Shown piece by piece: positions 1-8,215 of a stretch of 36,481 nt of DNA (its first letter is position 1; the number at the start of each line of letters is the position of its first letter). The translations under genes were made by a program, and so were the position numbers. The DNA comes from Oscillospiraceae bacterium (GTDB taxonomy: Bacteria; Bacillota; Clostridia; Oscillospirales; Ruminococcaceae): contig JALEOL010000096.1 of NCBI GenBank assembly GCA_022766785.1, forward strand, positions 1 to 36,481. The letters are read 5' to 3'. The notes under the pieces are model-generated. The model made no database searches. It saw only the letters and a program-made list of their open reading frames with translations, and was not told the DNA's origin.

Positions 1-268
1 TATCACATAATGCGTTAACGATCATGTTTCATTTTGCGCCAGACTAACGACAGACCAGCCCGCCTGCGCTCACGAGTGTTCGGCTTGAATTCGCTTTGCT
101 TCCGCCGAACACCGCAAGTTGTACAATCTGACGAAAAACCAGTTCAGCGCAAAATGTTACTTGAGCTATAAGTGAAATGAGACATATTGCGCTGAACTGA
201 CGGCGCAATCGAACGACAATAATTATGCGGTGTTGCCTTAAATTTACCTGCTCGGCGCAGAAGTTTTT
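1..268. other. Non-coding stretch with two inverted repeats
   Basis: I see no credible gene here. Two dyads are visible. A 9-bp stem (GTGTTCGGC at 76-84 with GCCGAACAC at 104-112) encloses a 19-base loop. A longer 18-bp stem is at 140-157 with 182-199 and is listed separately. Confidence 0.6.
133..199 (-). terminator. Candidate terminator of the HTH/kinase operon
   Basis: An 18-bp inverted repeat (140-157 and 182-199) has one mismatch and a 24-base loop. Read on the minus strand, the stem is followed by GGTTTTTCG, a short U-run, about 70 bases beyond the stop codon of the minus-strand HTH gene. The long loop and short U-run make the terminator role only probable. Confidence 0.5.
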
Positions 269-658
269 TCACTCTCCCCAGATGAACTCGCAGGCGGTCT
301 TGTAGTCCGTGTGATGTTCGATGCAGTGTACTGTTTTGGCGTCCTCCGGGCGGCGGACATACAAAGCCTCTCTCCCGGCAAGGTTCAGCAGGCGCTGAGT
401 CCGTTTGAGGTCGAGCTTTATATACAAAGCTATTCGCAGTATCTGTACCCGGGTGGGAGTCCTGGTGCCGTTCAGCAGCTGATATCCATAGTTCCGGTCA
501 ACATTCAGCGCCCTGATAAGATCCGAATGTTTCGTCCCGGTTTCTGTCAGGAGATTATGCAGGTATTCCGTAAAACTCGGCGGGGCGTTGTCGGCAATGA
601 GCTTCATGTCAAGACTTTTGGTGCGGCGTATTTTGGATTCCAGCTCTTCTGTTTTCAT
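269..658 (-). CDS. Small HTH (XRE-like) DNA-binding protein
   Basis: 129 residues. The middle (about residues 30-95) reads as a lambda-repressor-like helix-turn-helix: a segment around DLIRALNVDRNYGYQLLNG followed by TPTRVQILRIALYIKLD, i.e. a recognition helix and closing helices. The rest has no motif I recognise. The ATG at 658 is preceded by AGAGGA at good spacing and begins 12 bases after the stop of the upstream kinase gene, so the two are almost certainly co-transcribed. Small XRE-like proteins encoded next to bacterial Ser/Thr kinases are a recurring arrangement, and a plausible inference is that this protein is a substrate or output of the kinase. That link is contextual only; the DNA target is unknown. 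Confidence 0.8.
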   Translation of the reverse strand: MKTEELESKIRRTKSLDMKLIADNAPPSFTEYLHNLLTETGTKHSDLIRALNVDRNYGYQLLNGTRTPTRVQILRIALYIKLDLKRTQRLLNLAGREALYVRRPEDAKTVHCIEHHTDYKTACEFIWGE

Positions 659-670
659 TTGTGAGTCCTC

Positions 671-2518
671 TCAGTTGTAAATCGTGAATTCTCCGGTTAT
701 TGTCGATACTATATGATCCAGCTGAGCGTCACGGTATCCGTTGTTGTTAAGCACAATAAAGCCGTGAGCTGTCAGTCCGCGGAACGCCTCTGTGTTCCCG
801 TTCAGCTGATTTCCGTCAATATACATTTCCGCAATATCACAGTCTATTAATGGAGACAGGTCGGATATATTGTTACGCCCGAAATAGATGTACCTGAGCT
901 TGTTGCTGTCCCTGAGCGGCTCCAGGCTGGTTATCCCACAGCCGGCAAAGCATACCATTTCAAGCTCGGTCATTCCCTCCAGTGCGTTGATATCAGGGAT
1001 CTGCGCTTCGTTGAATCCCACCTGCTTCAGACCACGGCTGTCGGATATCGGTGTGATGTCGGTCACATAGCTGTCCCCGAAGAACACTGATTCCAGTTTC
1101 GTTTTCCCCCGTAACACAGAGATATCAGAAACTCCGGTATTTTCGGCGCTTATTGAGCGAAGGTCGTTCATATCCTCCATGAAGCTGATGTCCGTCACAT
1201 TGTTGTTGCTGAAATGAATTGACTCCAGCTGCGTCAGCCCGGAAAGGCAGGACAGATCCGTGATATAGTTGTCGTTGAGATTAAGGTTTTTCAGCAGCTT
1301 CATGTGGCGTAGGTTGGATATCTGGGCGTTCGTCAGCTCGCGGTCTGACAGATCAAGCTCGGTTACAGTCACAGGGTACATCTCTCCGCCGATCTTTACT
1401 TCGACAGGTTTCGCAAATATCCTTGTAAAGAACGCCGCCGCTGCTCCTGCTGCAAGGATCAATGCAGCCGCTGTTACAGCTATCAGCGAACGTCGGCGCG
1501 AACGCTTAATTGTAATATCCTTTATGGAACGCGTCGGGCGCAGGTTATCCTCGGGAAAGCTCTCCGGGGTCATTCCGCAGGCGTTCACCGCGTTCAGCAT
1601 TTCGCCGGCGTTCTGGTATCTGTCCTCGGGTTTCAGATTGCATGATCTGACAAGTATTTCGGTCAGCTTTTTCGGGATACCCGTTAACTCTTTGAGGAAC
1701 ATCGAGTCGTCCTCAAGCCTTGTGAGCGGATCGTCGGGTGCAGACCCGGTCAGTCCAAAATACAGCGAAGCGCCAAGGGAATAAATATCTGTCCAGCCGC
1801 CCTGTTTTCCTTTTCTCTGGTACTGTTCCAGCGGAGCGAAGCCCTGCTTCAATATCACGGACAAGCTCTGGGTGTTGTCACTGAGCTGCCGCGCAGAGCC
1901 GAAATCGATCAGCTTTACCGCACCGTCGGGGCAAAGCATGATATTGTCCGGGGAAACATCACGGTGGAGTATCTTTTCATTGTGCATTATTTCAAGCGCA
2001 GGAAGCAGTTTTTTGGCAATATACACCGCCTGTCCCGGGGTGATCCTCATCTGTACGGTGAGATCCTTTAGGGAAACGCCGTGGACAAAATCCATTGCAT
2101 AGTACGAAGAACCGTTTTCCTCAAACACATCACAGATCCCGATTATTTCGGAGCATTCACGGAAGCGTGAAATGATCTCCGCCTCCTGCCTGAAACGCAT
2201 TCTGCCCTCGCTGTAGCCTGTTTCCTGCTGGGAGGTCAGCGGTTCCACTGTGACATTATCGCCTGAGCGGATAGCCAGACCGTCCGGATAGTACTCTTTT
2301 ATCGCTACGGAGCGTTCGTTTTTCTGGTCATAGGCAAGATAGATCATTCCAAATCCGCCTTTGCCCAGCAGCCTGCCCACTGTGTATCTGCCGTGAAGCT
2401 CCGTGCCGACGGGAAGTGCGTCGTATTCGACCCTGGAATGGGTTTCACGGTATCCGCAGCGGTAGCAGGTATTACCTTTCATTGTGGCAAAGCAGTTTCC
2501 ACAGATTTTCCTTCGCAT
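671..2518 (-). CDS. Membrane Ser/Thr protein kinase with zinc ribbon and leucine-rich repeats
   Basis: 615 residues from the ATG at 2518; an in-frame TTG at 2527 is an alternative start, and AGGAAAAGG upstream could serve either. Order of parts: a four-cysteine zinc ribbon (C6, C9, C18, C21); a Hanks-type kinase domain with glycine loop GKGGFG (52-57), ATP-binding Lys in AIKE (K74), catalytic HRDVSPDN (D187) and DFG (D205); a basic stretch and one membrane segment near 345-370; then an extracytoplasmic C-terminus of about six leucine-rich repeats of the LxxLxLxxNxIxDLSxL type. The active-site residues are intact, so it should be a functional kinase with an outward LRR sensor. PASTA repeats, usual in cell-wall-sensing kinases such as PrkC, are absent. 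It is the first gene of a two-gene operon with the HTH gene. Confidence 0.92.
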   Translation of the reverse strand: MRRKICGNCFATMKGNTCYRCGYRETHSRVEYDALPVGTELHGRYTVGRLLGKGGFGMIYLAYDQKNERSVAIKEYYPDGLAIRSGDNVTVEPLTSQQETGYSEGRMRFRQEAEIISRFRECSEIIGICDVFEENGSSYYAMDFVHGVSLKDLTVQMRITPGQAVYIAKKLLPALEIMHNEKILHRDVSPDNIMLCPDGAVKLIDFGSARQLSDNTQSLSVILKQGFAPLEQYQRKGKQGGWTDIYSLGASLYFGLTGSAPDDPLTRLEDDSMFLKELTGIPKKLTEILVRSCNLKPEDRYQNAGEMLNAVNACGMTPESFPEDNLRPTRSIKDITIKRSRRRSLIAVTAAALILAAGAAAAFFTRIFAKPVEVKIGGEMYPVTVTELDLSDRELTNAQISNLRHMKLLKNLNLNDNYITDLSCLSGLTQLESIHFSNNNVTDISFMEDMNDLRSISAENTGVSDISVLRGKTKLESVFFGDSYVTDITPISDSRGLKQVGFNEAQIPDINALEGMTELEMVCFAGCGITSLEPLRDSNKLRYIYFGRNNISDLSPLIDCDIAEMYIDGNQLNGNTEAFRGLTAHGFIVLNNNGYRDAQLDHIVSTITGEFTIYN

Positions 2519-2745
2519 AAAATACAACCCTTTTCCTGTTTGAATAGATTACATATATTGTAACACAAGTTGAAATGAAAATCAAGCATACATTTATATT
2601 ATACTATCGATTATCTGTAATTTGGTGTGCAGATATGCATTATTTTTTTAAAAGGATTTTCACGGATATTTCACAATTATGTGTTATAATAAACGCAAAG
2701 CAAAAATTATAGATCAAAAACCGAAAACGAAAGAGAGGAAATAAA
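2519..2745. promoter_or_regulatory. Divergent intergenic region with extended -10 promoter
   Basis: AT-rich region between divergent genes. On the plus strand TGTTATAAT (2682-2690) is a perfect extended -10 (TGn-TATAAT) with a weak -35, positioned to drive the choloylglycine hydrolase gene. GAGAGG at 2733-2738 is its ribosome binding site. On the minus strand TATAAT (2603-2598) could be the -10 for the kinase operon, but I see no good -35 for it. Confidence 0.6.
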
Positions 2746-3723
2746 ATGTGTACTGCTGCAACTTATAAAACAGATTGCTTCTACATGGGAAGAACACTGG
2801 ATTATGAATTCTCATACGGAGAAAGGATAACGATAACTCCCAGGAATTATCCTTTTCATTTCCGGCATGACGGGGATCTTGACAGCCACTATGCCATGAT
2901 AGGAATGGCGCATATCGCCGACGGTTTTCCGCTGTATTATGACGCGGTGAACGAAAAAGGACTGGGTATGGCGGGGCTGAATTTCGCAAAAAGCGCTGAG
3001 TATCCCGACGTGGGGAATGGACGGTGCGTGGCGCAGTTCGAGATAATTCCGTGGATTCTGAGCCGGTGCGCCGATCTGTCCGAGGCAAGAAAGCTGCTGG
3101 GGGAAGTCACTGTCGTGGGAACTCAGTTCAGCGAGAAGCTGCCGGTTGCGAAAATGCACTGGATCATCGCCGACAAAACCGGCGCGATAGTCGTGGAGCC
3201 TTTTGCACAGGGGCTGAGAATACACGATAACCCTGTCGGAGTCCTCACCAACGAACCGCCGTTCGAGCAGCAGATATCAAGGCTCAGCGACTATATGCAC
3301 CTTTCCCCGAAGCAGCCGGAGAACAGGCTCGGCATTCCGCTGGAGCATTACAGCAGGGGAATGGGCGCACTGGGTCTGCCGGGGGATCTGTCGTCGGCGT
3401 CCAGGTTCGTGCGCGCGGCTTTCACCAGGGCAAATTCGGTCTCCGGAAGTTCGGAGGAGGAGAGCGTTGGACAGTTCTTCCATATCCTCGGAGCGGTGGA
3501 GCAGGTCAGGGGCTGCTGCGAGGTGGAACCGGGAAAATATGAGATAACGATATACACTTCCTGCTGGAACGCCGACCGGGGTATATATTACCACACGACC
3601 TATAACAATCATCAGATATCCGCAGTGGATATGCACAGCGCCGACCTGGACGGCAGCGCGCTGTATTCCTGCCCGTTACAGGACAATGAGCAGATACGTT
3701 CCTGCGGTGTAACGAAGCTGTGA
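2746..3723 (+). CDS. Choloylglycine hydrolase family protein (bile salt hydrolase / penicillin V acylase)
   Basis: 325 residues, the usual family length. This is an N-terminal-nucleophile amidase: after Met removal Cys2 becomes the nucleophile. Residues matching the known active-site set are visible: C2, R16, D19, N79 (in GMAGLNF), N169 (in VLTNEPPFEQQ) and R220 (in GDLSSASRFVRAAF). The GLPGDLSSASRFVRAAF block is typical of bile salt hydrolases, which cleave glycine/taurine conjugates of bile acids. Gram-positive members are cytoplasmic, and no signal peptide is present here. Substrate (bile salts versus penicillin V or acyl-homoserine lactones) cannot be settled from sequence alone. A GNAT acetyltransferase gene follows after 13 bases. 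Confidence 0.9.
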   Translation: MCTAATYKTDCFYMGRTLDYEFSYGERITITPRNYPFHFRHDGDLDSHYAMIGMAHIADGFPLYYDAVNEKGLGMAGLNFAKSAEYPDVGNGRCVAQFEIIPWILSRCADLSEARKLLGEVTVVGTQFSEKLPVAKMHWIIADKTGAIVVEPFAQGLRIHDNPVGVLTNEPPFEQQISRLSDYMHLSPKQPENRLGIPLEHYSRGMGALGLPGDLSSASRFVRAAFTRANSVSGSSEEESVGQFFHILGAVEQVRGCCEVEPGKYEITIYTSCWNADRGIYYHTTYNNHQISAVDMHSADLDGSALYSCPLQDNEQIRSCGVTKL

Positions 3724-3736
3724 TCCGGAGCGAAAA

Positions 3737-4276
3737 ATGATTAAACTTGAACCTTGCAGAAAAGAACATCTTGGTAAAATGAAGTCGCTGTATCTCAGGG
3801 CTTTCCCGGCGGAGGAGAGAACGCCGTGGTTCCTGCTGAAACGCCGCGCAAGGCAGGGCAGGGCGGAGGCGCTTGAGGCGACGGACGGAGGAGAGTTCGC
3901 AGGACTGGCTTATGTGGTGCTGCTGGACGATATGGTGTACCTTTTCTTCCTTGCGGTGGAGGAGGGGCGGCGCGGCAGGGGCACAGGCGGACAGATACTG
4001 TCGGCGCTGCGTGAGCGGTTTCCGGGCAAACGTATCTTCCTTGCCCGGGAGCAGCTGGACAAGTCCGCCGGGAACTATCCTGAGCGCGAGAGCCGCCACA
4101 GGTTTTATCTCTCGAACGGCTTTGAGGACTGGGGGATACAGATAAAAGAGGGCGCGGTGACCTACGATGTCATGGGTATCGGAAAAAAGATCACTCCGCC
4201 GGAATACAGGGCGCTGATCACCGGCTGGGCAGGGAAGCTCCCCGGGCTGTTCTTACGGGCGTGTGTAGTTGAGTGA
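3737..4276 (+). CDS. GNAT family N-acetyltransferase
   Basis: 179 residues. Acetyl-CoA-dependent acyltransferase fold: beta strands around LAYVVLLDDMVYLFFLAV lead into the pyrophosphate-binding motif VEEGRRGRGTGGQIL (R/Q-x-x-G-x-G/A type), followed by the helix and the later FYLSNGF segment typical of the family. The substrate cannot be told from sequence. It begins 13 bases after the choloylglycine hydrolase stop with a GGAG ribosome binding site, so it is probably the second gene of that operon. Base composition here is richer in G and C than in its neighbours. Confidence 0.85.
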   Translation: MIKLEPCRKEHLGKMKSLYLRAFPAEERTPWFLLKRRARQGRAEALEATDGGEFAGLAYVVLLDDMVYLFFLAVEEGRRGRGTGGQILSALRERFPGKRIFLAREQLDKSAGNYPERESRHRFYLSNGFEDWGIQIKEGAVTYDVMGIGKKITPPEYRALITGWAGKLPGLFLRACVVE

Positions 4277-4357
4277 GCCTGTAGGACAGTCACATAGCGG
4301 CGCAGCCAGGCGGTTTTTCATGATCCTCTTTGGGCAGAATTTTCTTCCTTTTGGGTA

Positions 4358-4386
4358 TTGACAAAATCTAAATCAAGTGATATAAT
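4358..4386 (+). promoter_or_regulatory. Consensus sigma-A promoter
   Basis: TTGACA (4358-4363), 17-base spacer, TATAAT (4381-4386): a perfect vegetative promoter, 41 bases upstream of the start of the secreted protein gene. This separates that gene from the acetyltransferase operon. Confidence 0.9.
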
Positions 4387-4427
4387 ATAGTCGAAAAAGA
4401 AACATACTCTCAGGGAGGGGTAAAATC

Positions 4428-5270
4428 ATGAGAAAATTTGTCAGGATAATACTTGCCGCGGCGCTTGCTGCTGTTTTATCAGTCGGTACTGCTTTCAGCG
4501 CGTCGGCGATGAATTGTGTGGACAGTCCGGAACAGAAACTGGTAGAAATTGACCGTCTGGGGGACAGCGTGAAATATAACGGCTATCCCGATTTCGGCGC
4601 GAAAATACTGGTTTCAAACCGCACGGTAAAGACTGCTCCGCTGCATGTGCAGAATGCAGAGATCCATTCGCTGGTAGTCCCTGCCGGGAAGAAGCTGACG
4701 CTCAAAAAGGGCGCGGTGATCGACGGTGATCTCTACATAGAAAAGGGCGGAACTGTGGCAGTAAGCGGCGGTTCGCTTATCGTGAACGGCAGCCTGGTCT
4801 GCGACGGAACGCTGAAGATCGGCGAAAAGGGGTATCTTGGACTTTCCGCCGGAAGCAGGTTTGTTGTGAACACCACCGGAACGTTCAGGTATGACGCTGA
4901 CGGGATCGGTATCAATTCCGACGCTGATTACGCCTGCTTCGGTAAGATGACCTGGAAGTACCTTGAGGACGAGGTTGCAGAGAAGATCTGTGCAAAGCCG
5001 CTGTGCGTTGTCGCTGAGAGCGAGGAGGACGGGAAATTCAGCCTTGTCGCTGACGAGGACGGCATAAACGGGTATGTTTCAATGCTGACACAATACGGCT
5101 ACGGAAACCCCGGTTCGCACAGCACCATGGTGTCGCTGATCATGGGGAACGGTTCCCGGATAAGGGTCAAGACGGCGAGCGGGAATGTTCAGGATATCGC
5201 AGGCGTGCGAGTTCATTATCTTGGGCTGCTTACCGATGAGCTGTTCGGGAATATACCTCCTCTGTACTGA
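4428..5270 (+). CDS. Secreted protein of unknown function
   Basis: 280 residues. A clear Sec signal peptide (basic MRKFVR, hydrophobic core, AFSASA at about 22-27) indicates export. The mature part has short alternating repeats between about 75 and 150 (LVVPAGKKLTLKKGAVIDG, LYIEKGGTVAVSGGSLIVNG, LVCDGTLKIGEKGYLGLSAG) that suggest a small beta-solenoid of the bactofilin or pectate-lyase-like type. I see no catalytic motif, anchor motif or lipobox. GGGAGGGG precedes the ATG at 4428. It is monocistronic: a consensus promoter lies upstream and a strong terminator downstream. I do not recognise the family. Confidence 0.8.
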   Translation: MRKFVRIILAAALAAVLSVGTAFSASAMNCVDSPEQKLVEIDRLGDSVKYNGYPDFGAKILVSNRTVKTAPLHVQNAEIHSLVVPAGKKLTLKKGAVIDGDLYIEKGGTVAVSGGSLIVNGSLVCDGTLKIGEKGYLGLSAGSRFVVNTTGTFRYDADGIGINSDADYACFGKMTWKYLEDEVAEKICAKPLCVVAESEEDGKFSLVADEDGINGYVSMLTQYGYGNPGSHSTMVSLIMGNGSRIRVKTASGNVQDIAGVRVHYLGLLTDELFGNIPPLY

Positions 5271-5284
5271 TAATACAGCATATC

Positions 5285-5311
5285 AGAGCGGTTTTTTGCC
5301 GCTCTTTTTTT
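5285..5311 (+). terminator. Intrinsic terminator
   Basis: AGAGCGG (5285-5291) pairs perfectly with CCGCTCT (5299-5305) around a 7-base loop and runs into a T-rich tract to 5311, just after the stop of the secreted protein gene. Confidence 0.92.
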
Positions 5312-5427
5312 GTGTAAATGAGAACAGTACATGTAATGGGGAGCATCTTTTGAGTGAGAAAGTGTTGGTAGTATTGTCTGAACATAAGCAGGTTTTATTG
5401 TGCAAAACAGAAAATTTTCAGAACCCC

Positions 5428-5479
5428 TTGAAAAATCAATGAATTTATGCTACAATCAATTTGCCGGAAACGTTTTCGG
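5428..5479 (+). promoter_or_regulatory. Promoter with LacI-type operator for the lacI-malQ-glgP operon
   Basis: TTGAAA (5428-5433), 17-base spacer, TACAAT (5451-5456) is a good vegetative promoter. Directly downstream, CCGGAAACGTTTTCGG (5464-5479) is a near-perfect palindrome centred on CG, the usual form of a LacI/GalR-family operator, placed to block transcription from the start point. The nearest LacI-type gene is the first gene of the operon, so autorepression relieved by a sugar is the simple reading. Confidence 0.75.
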
Positions 5480-5490
5480 TAATCAAATCA

Positions 5491-5650
5491 TACAAATAAC
5501 CGTTTGAACGAAGGAAAAGATTTGCAGAAAGACAGTGCCGATATCTAGGAAAAGAAACGCAGGCGTACTTTCTGTACGTCAAGTTTCTTTGACGACGATA
5601 ACGGTGCTGGATTTCTGTAAAGATTTCCTGAGTTCAAATGGTTATTAGTA
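5491..5650 (-). mobile_element. MITE-like palindromic element, copy 1 (160 bp, reverse orientation)
   Basis: Non-coding element that is an imperfect palindrome over nearly its whole length. The right end GGTTATTAGTA and the somewhat degenerate left end TACAAATAACC form terminal inverted repeats. It is the same length as copy 3 (36181-36340) and is its reverse complement with some changes. It is flanked by TCA on both sides (5488-5490 and 5651-5653), a 3-bp target duplication. It lies between the promoter/operator at 5428-5479 and the TTG start at 5670, so the operon mRNA should carry a long hairpin in its leader. Confidence 0.85.
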
Positions 5651-5669
5651 TCAGATATCAGGTGAGCTA

Positions 5670-6665
5670 TTGACTATAAAGGACATTGCAAGACTCGCAG
5701 GCTGCGGTGTGAGCACGGTATCCCGTGCGCTCAACGGAAGCAGCGAGATCAGCGAACAGACCCGTGAGCGCATAAACGAAGTGATACGGCAGTACAACTA
5801 CACCCCGAACACGAACGCGCGCCGTATGCGCCAGAGCGCCGGGAAGACGATACTGCTTATCGTGAACGGCAGCAGCAACCTGTTCTTCTCTCCGCTTATC
5901 GAGCAGATGCAGATGGCTGCGGCTCCGTCGGGCTTTCAGATGGCGGTGAATTACATCGACGAGCAGGAGGACGAGGTTAGTTTCGCTGCAAGGCTGTGCG
6001 CGGAACAGAAACCTGCCGGGGTGATATTCCTGGGCGGCGATATGCGTAACTTCCGCAAGAGCTTTTCCCAGATGACGGTGCCCTGTGTGCTGAGTACCGC
6101 CAACGCCGAGGAGCTTGGCTTCGGAAACCTTTCCTCCGTCAGCGTGGACGACTTTGACGGCGGCAGGGAGGCGGCGCGGCAGCTATTCGACCAGGGTCAC
6201 GAAAGGGTCGGGATACTCGGCGGCGACCTCAGTTCCTATGGCCCCTCAGGGCTTCGGTACGGTGGTTTTTGCAGCGTTTGCAGCGAGCGCGGTATAGATG
6301 TCCCGGAAAGCGAGCTTTGCGCGTATACGTTCAGCTCCGCTTATGAAGCGGCGGTGGCTCTTTTTCACAAATGCAAGGACATGACGGCGGTTTTCGCCAT
6401 GTCGGATATAATAGCAGTGGGTGCGGTGCGTGCGTTTCTCGATATGGGAAAGCGCGTGCCGGAGGATATTTCCGTGCTGGGTTTTGATGGCATCGAGCTG
6501 TCGGAATACAGCAATCCCAGGATAGCGACCTTTGCCCAGCCCCTTCACCAGATCTCAAGTCTGTCTGTGCGTATGCTGGTGAACATGATCGAAAACGATG
6601 CCGGAGCAAGCCATGTAACGCTCCGTGCGCAGTTCAGGTCAGGCGGTTCTCTGGGCAGAAAATAG
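5670..6665 (+). CDS. LacI/GalR family transcriptional regulator (malQ-glgP operon)
   Basis: 331 residues. The N-terminus MTIKDIARLAGCGVSTVSRAL is the LacI-family helix-turn-helix followed by the hinge (NYTPNTNARRMRQ). The rest is a periplasmic-binding-like sensor ending in GFDGIELSEYSNPRIATF. The start is TTG at 5670: it gives the canonical MTIKDIA beginning and has AGGTGAG at 5660-5666. It heads an operon with malQ (19 bases downstream) and glgP, so it probably senses a maltodextrin or glucose-related ligand. The palindrome at 5464-5479 in its own promoter is the best candidate site. A 160-bp mobile element separates promoter and start codon. Confidence 0.93.
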   Translation: MTIKDIARLAGCGVSTVSRALNGSSEISEQTRERINEVIRQYNYTPNTNARRMRQSAGKTILLIVNGSSNLFFSPLIEQMQMAAAPSGFQMAVNYIDEQEDEVSFAARLCAEQKPAGVIFLGGDMRNFRKSFSQMTVPCVLSTANAEELGFGNLSSVSVDDFDGGREAARQLFDQGHERVGILGGDLSSYGPSGLRYGGFCSVCSERGIDVPESELCAYTFSSAYEAAVALFHKCKDMTAVFAMSDIIAVGAVRAFLDMGKRVPEDISVLGFDGIELSEYSNPRIATFAQPLHQISSLSVRMLVNMIENDAGASHVTLRAQFRSGGSLGRK

Positions 6666-6684
6666 AATAACAATGGAGGAAAAC

Positions 6685-8199
6685 ATGAGAAGAAGCGGTA
6701 TTTTGCTGCACATCGCGTCCCTGCCGAATGATTACGGCATCGGCACGATGGGCAGGGAAGCCTATAATTTCGTTGACTGGCTGAAAAGCGCCGGTCAGAG
6801 CCTGTGGCAGATACTCCCTCTGTCCCAGACGAGCTACGGTGATTCGCCCTATCAGAGCTTTTCAATATTTGCCGGAAACCCTTATTTCATCAGCCTTGAG
6901 ACCCTTGAGGAGGAGGGACTGCTGGAGCACGGGGAGTACGCTGATATCAAGTGGCGCGAGGATCCCCGTTACATTGACTATGCAACGATGTACGAGAATT
7001 TCTACGAGGTCATGAGGCTCGCTTACGGGCGTTTTATTAAGGAGATAAACGGTAACGTTTCCGAAGAATACAAGACGTTTCTTGCGGGAAATCCATGGCT
7101 GGAAAATTACACCCTGTTCATGGCGCTGAAGAACTCCCACGGCGGAAAAAGCTGGACAGAGTGGGAAAAGCCGCTGCGCCTGAGGAACGAAAAGGCGGTG
7201 GCTTCCGCAAGGAAAAAGTTCGCAAAGGAAATGGACTTTTACGCGTTTTTGCAGTTCAAATTCTTCCAGCAGTGGTACAGGCTCAAGGAGTACGCGAATT
7301 CCAAGGGAATACAGATAATCGGCGATATCCCGATCTACTGCGCCCTGGACAGCGCTGATGTGTGGTGCGAGCCGCAGCTTTTCCAGCTTGACAAGGACAG
7401 GGTGCCGACGGTAGTTGCCGGGTTCCCTCCGGACGCTTTTTCGGCGGATGGTCAGCTGTGGGGCAACCCCATTTACGACTGGGACAGAATGAAGCAGGAG
7501 GATTACCGCTGGTGGGTCGGCAGAATGAGCTTCGCAAAGAAGCTGTACGACATCGTGCGTATCGACCATTTCATCGGCTTCAACAGCTACTACGCTATCC
7601 CGTTCGGCAGCAAGACCGCACACGGCGGCGAGTGGAGGGAAGGCCCGAAATACGACTTGTTCGAGGTCATCAAAAGGGAGACCGGCAAGGACGGCATCAT
7701 CGCAGAGGATCTTGGTATAATCACTCCGTCGGTGCGCAGGCTGCTAAGACAGGCGGCTTACCCCGGAATGAAGGTGCTGCAATTCGCGTTCGACCCCACG
7801 GGAAAGAGCGAGTACCTGCCGCAGAACTACACCTCACAGAACTGCGTGGTGTATACTTCCACCCACGACAGCGACACGGCGCTGGGCTGGTACAACGACC
7901 TCGACCGCGACACCAAGCGTTTTGTCAGGGAATACCTCGGTATACGCCGGGCTGCGGAGCTTCCGAAAGCGTTCATTGATCTCGCGTGGAAAAGCACCGC
8001 GGACATGGCGATGACCACAATGCAGGAGCTGTGCGGATTTGGCACCGAGGCTCGCATAAACGTCCCCTCCACTGTCGGCAACAACTGGCGCTGGAGAACG
8101 CTGGAGAGCGATTTCACCGCCGACAGCGCAGAGTATCTTGACAGACTGACCGATATTTGTAACAGAAAGCCCTGCGAAAAGAAGCGCAGGAAGAAATAA
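6685..8199 (+). CDS. malQ: 4-alpha-glucanotransferase (amylomaltase, GH77)
   Basis: 504 residues from ATG 6685, preceded by GGAGGA; in-frame starts further upstream overlap the preceding gene and lack a suitable site. It transfers alpha-1,4-glucan segments between maltodextrins, releasing glucose and lengthening chains for phosphorylase. GH77 hallmarks are present: the opening RRSGILLHIASLPNDYGIG, the nucleophile in VRIDHF (D294), the acid/base in IAEDLG (E341) and the stabilising Asp in THDSDT (D395), at nearly the same numbering as well-studied bacterial amylomaltases. Cytoplasmic, no signal peptide. glgP follows after 16 bases; together they form the standard intracellular maltodextrin route to glucose and glucose-1-phosphate. 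Confidence 0.97.
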   Translation: MRRSGILLHIASLPNDYGIGTMGREAYNFVDWLKSAGQSLWQILPLSQTSYGDSPYQSFSIFAGNPYFISLETLEEEGLLEHGEYADIKWREDPRYIDYATMYENFYEVMRLAYGRFIKEINGNVSEEYKTFLAGNPWLENYTLFMALKNSHGGKSWTEWEKPLRLRNEKAVASARKKFAKEMDFYAFLQFKFFQQWYRLKEYANSKGIQIIGDIPIYCALDSADVWCEPQLFQLDKDRVPTVVAGFPPDAFSADGQLWGNPIYDWDRMKQEDYRWWVGRMSFAKKLYDIVRIDHFIGFNSYYAIPFGSKTAHGGEWREGPKYDLFEVIKRETGKDGIIAEDLGIITPSVRRLLRQAAYPGMKVLQFAFDPTGKSEYLPQNYTSQNCVVYTSTHDSDTALGWYNDLDRDTKRFVREYLGIRRAAELPKAFIDLAWKSTADMAMTTMQELCGFGTEARINVPSTVGNNWRWRTLESDFTADSAEYLDRLTDICNRKPCEKKRRKK

Positions 8200-8215
8200 T
8201 GAAAGGAGCATTACA

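Noticed and set aside
5185-5442. 85-codon open frame after the secreted protein gene
   Set aside because: It overlaps the end of that gene and runs through its terminator and the next promoter region, with no ribosome binding site or recognisable product.
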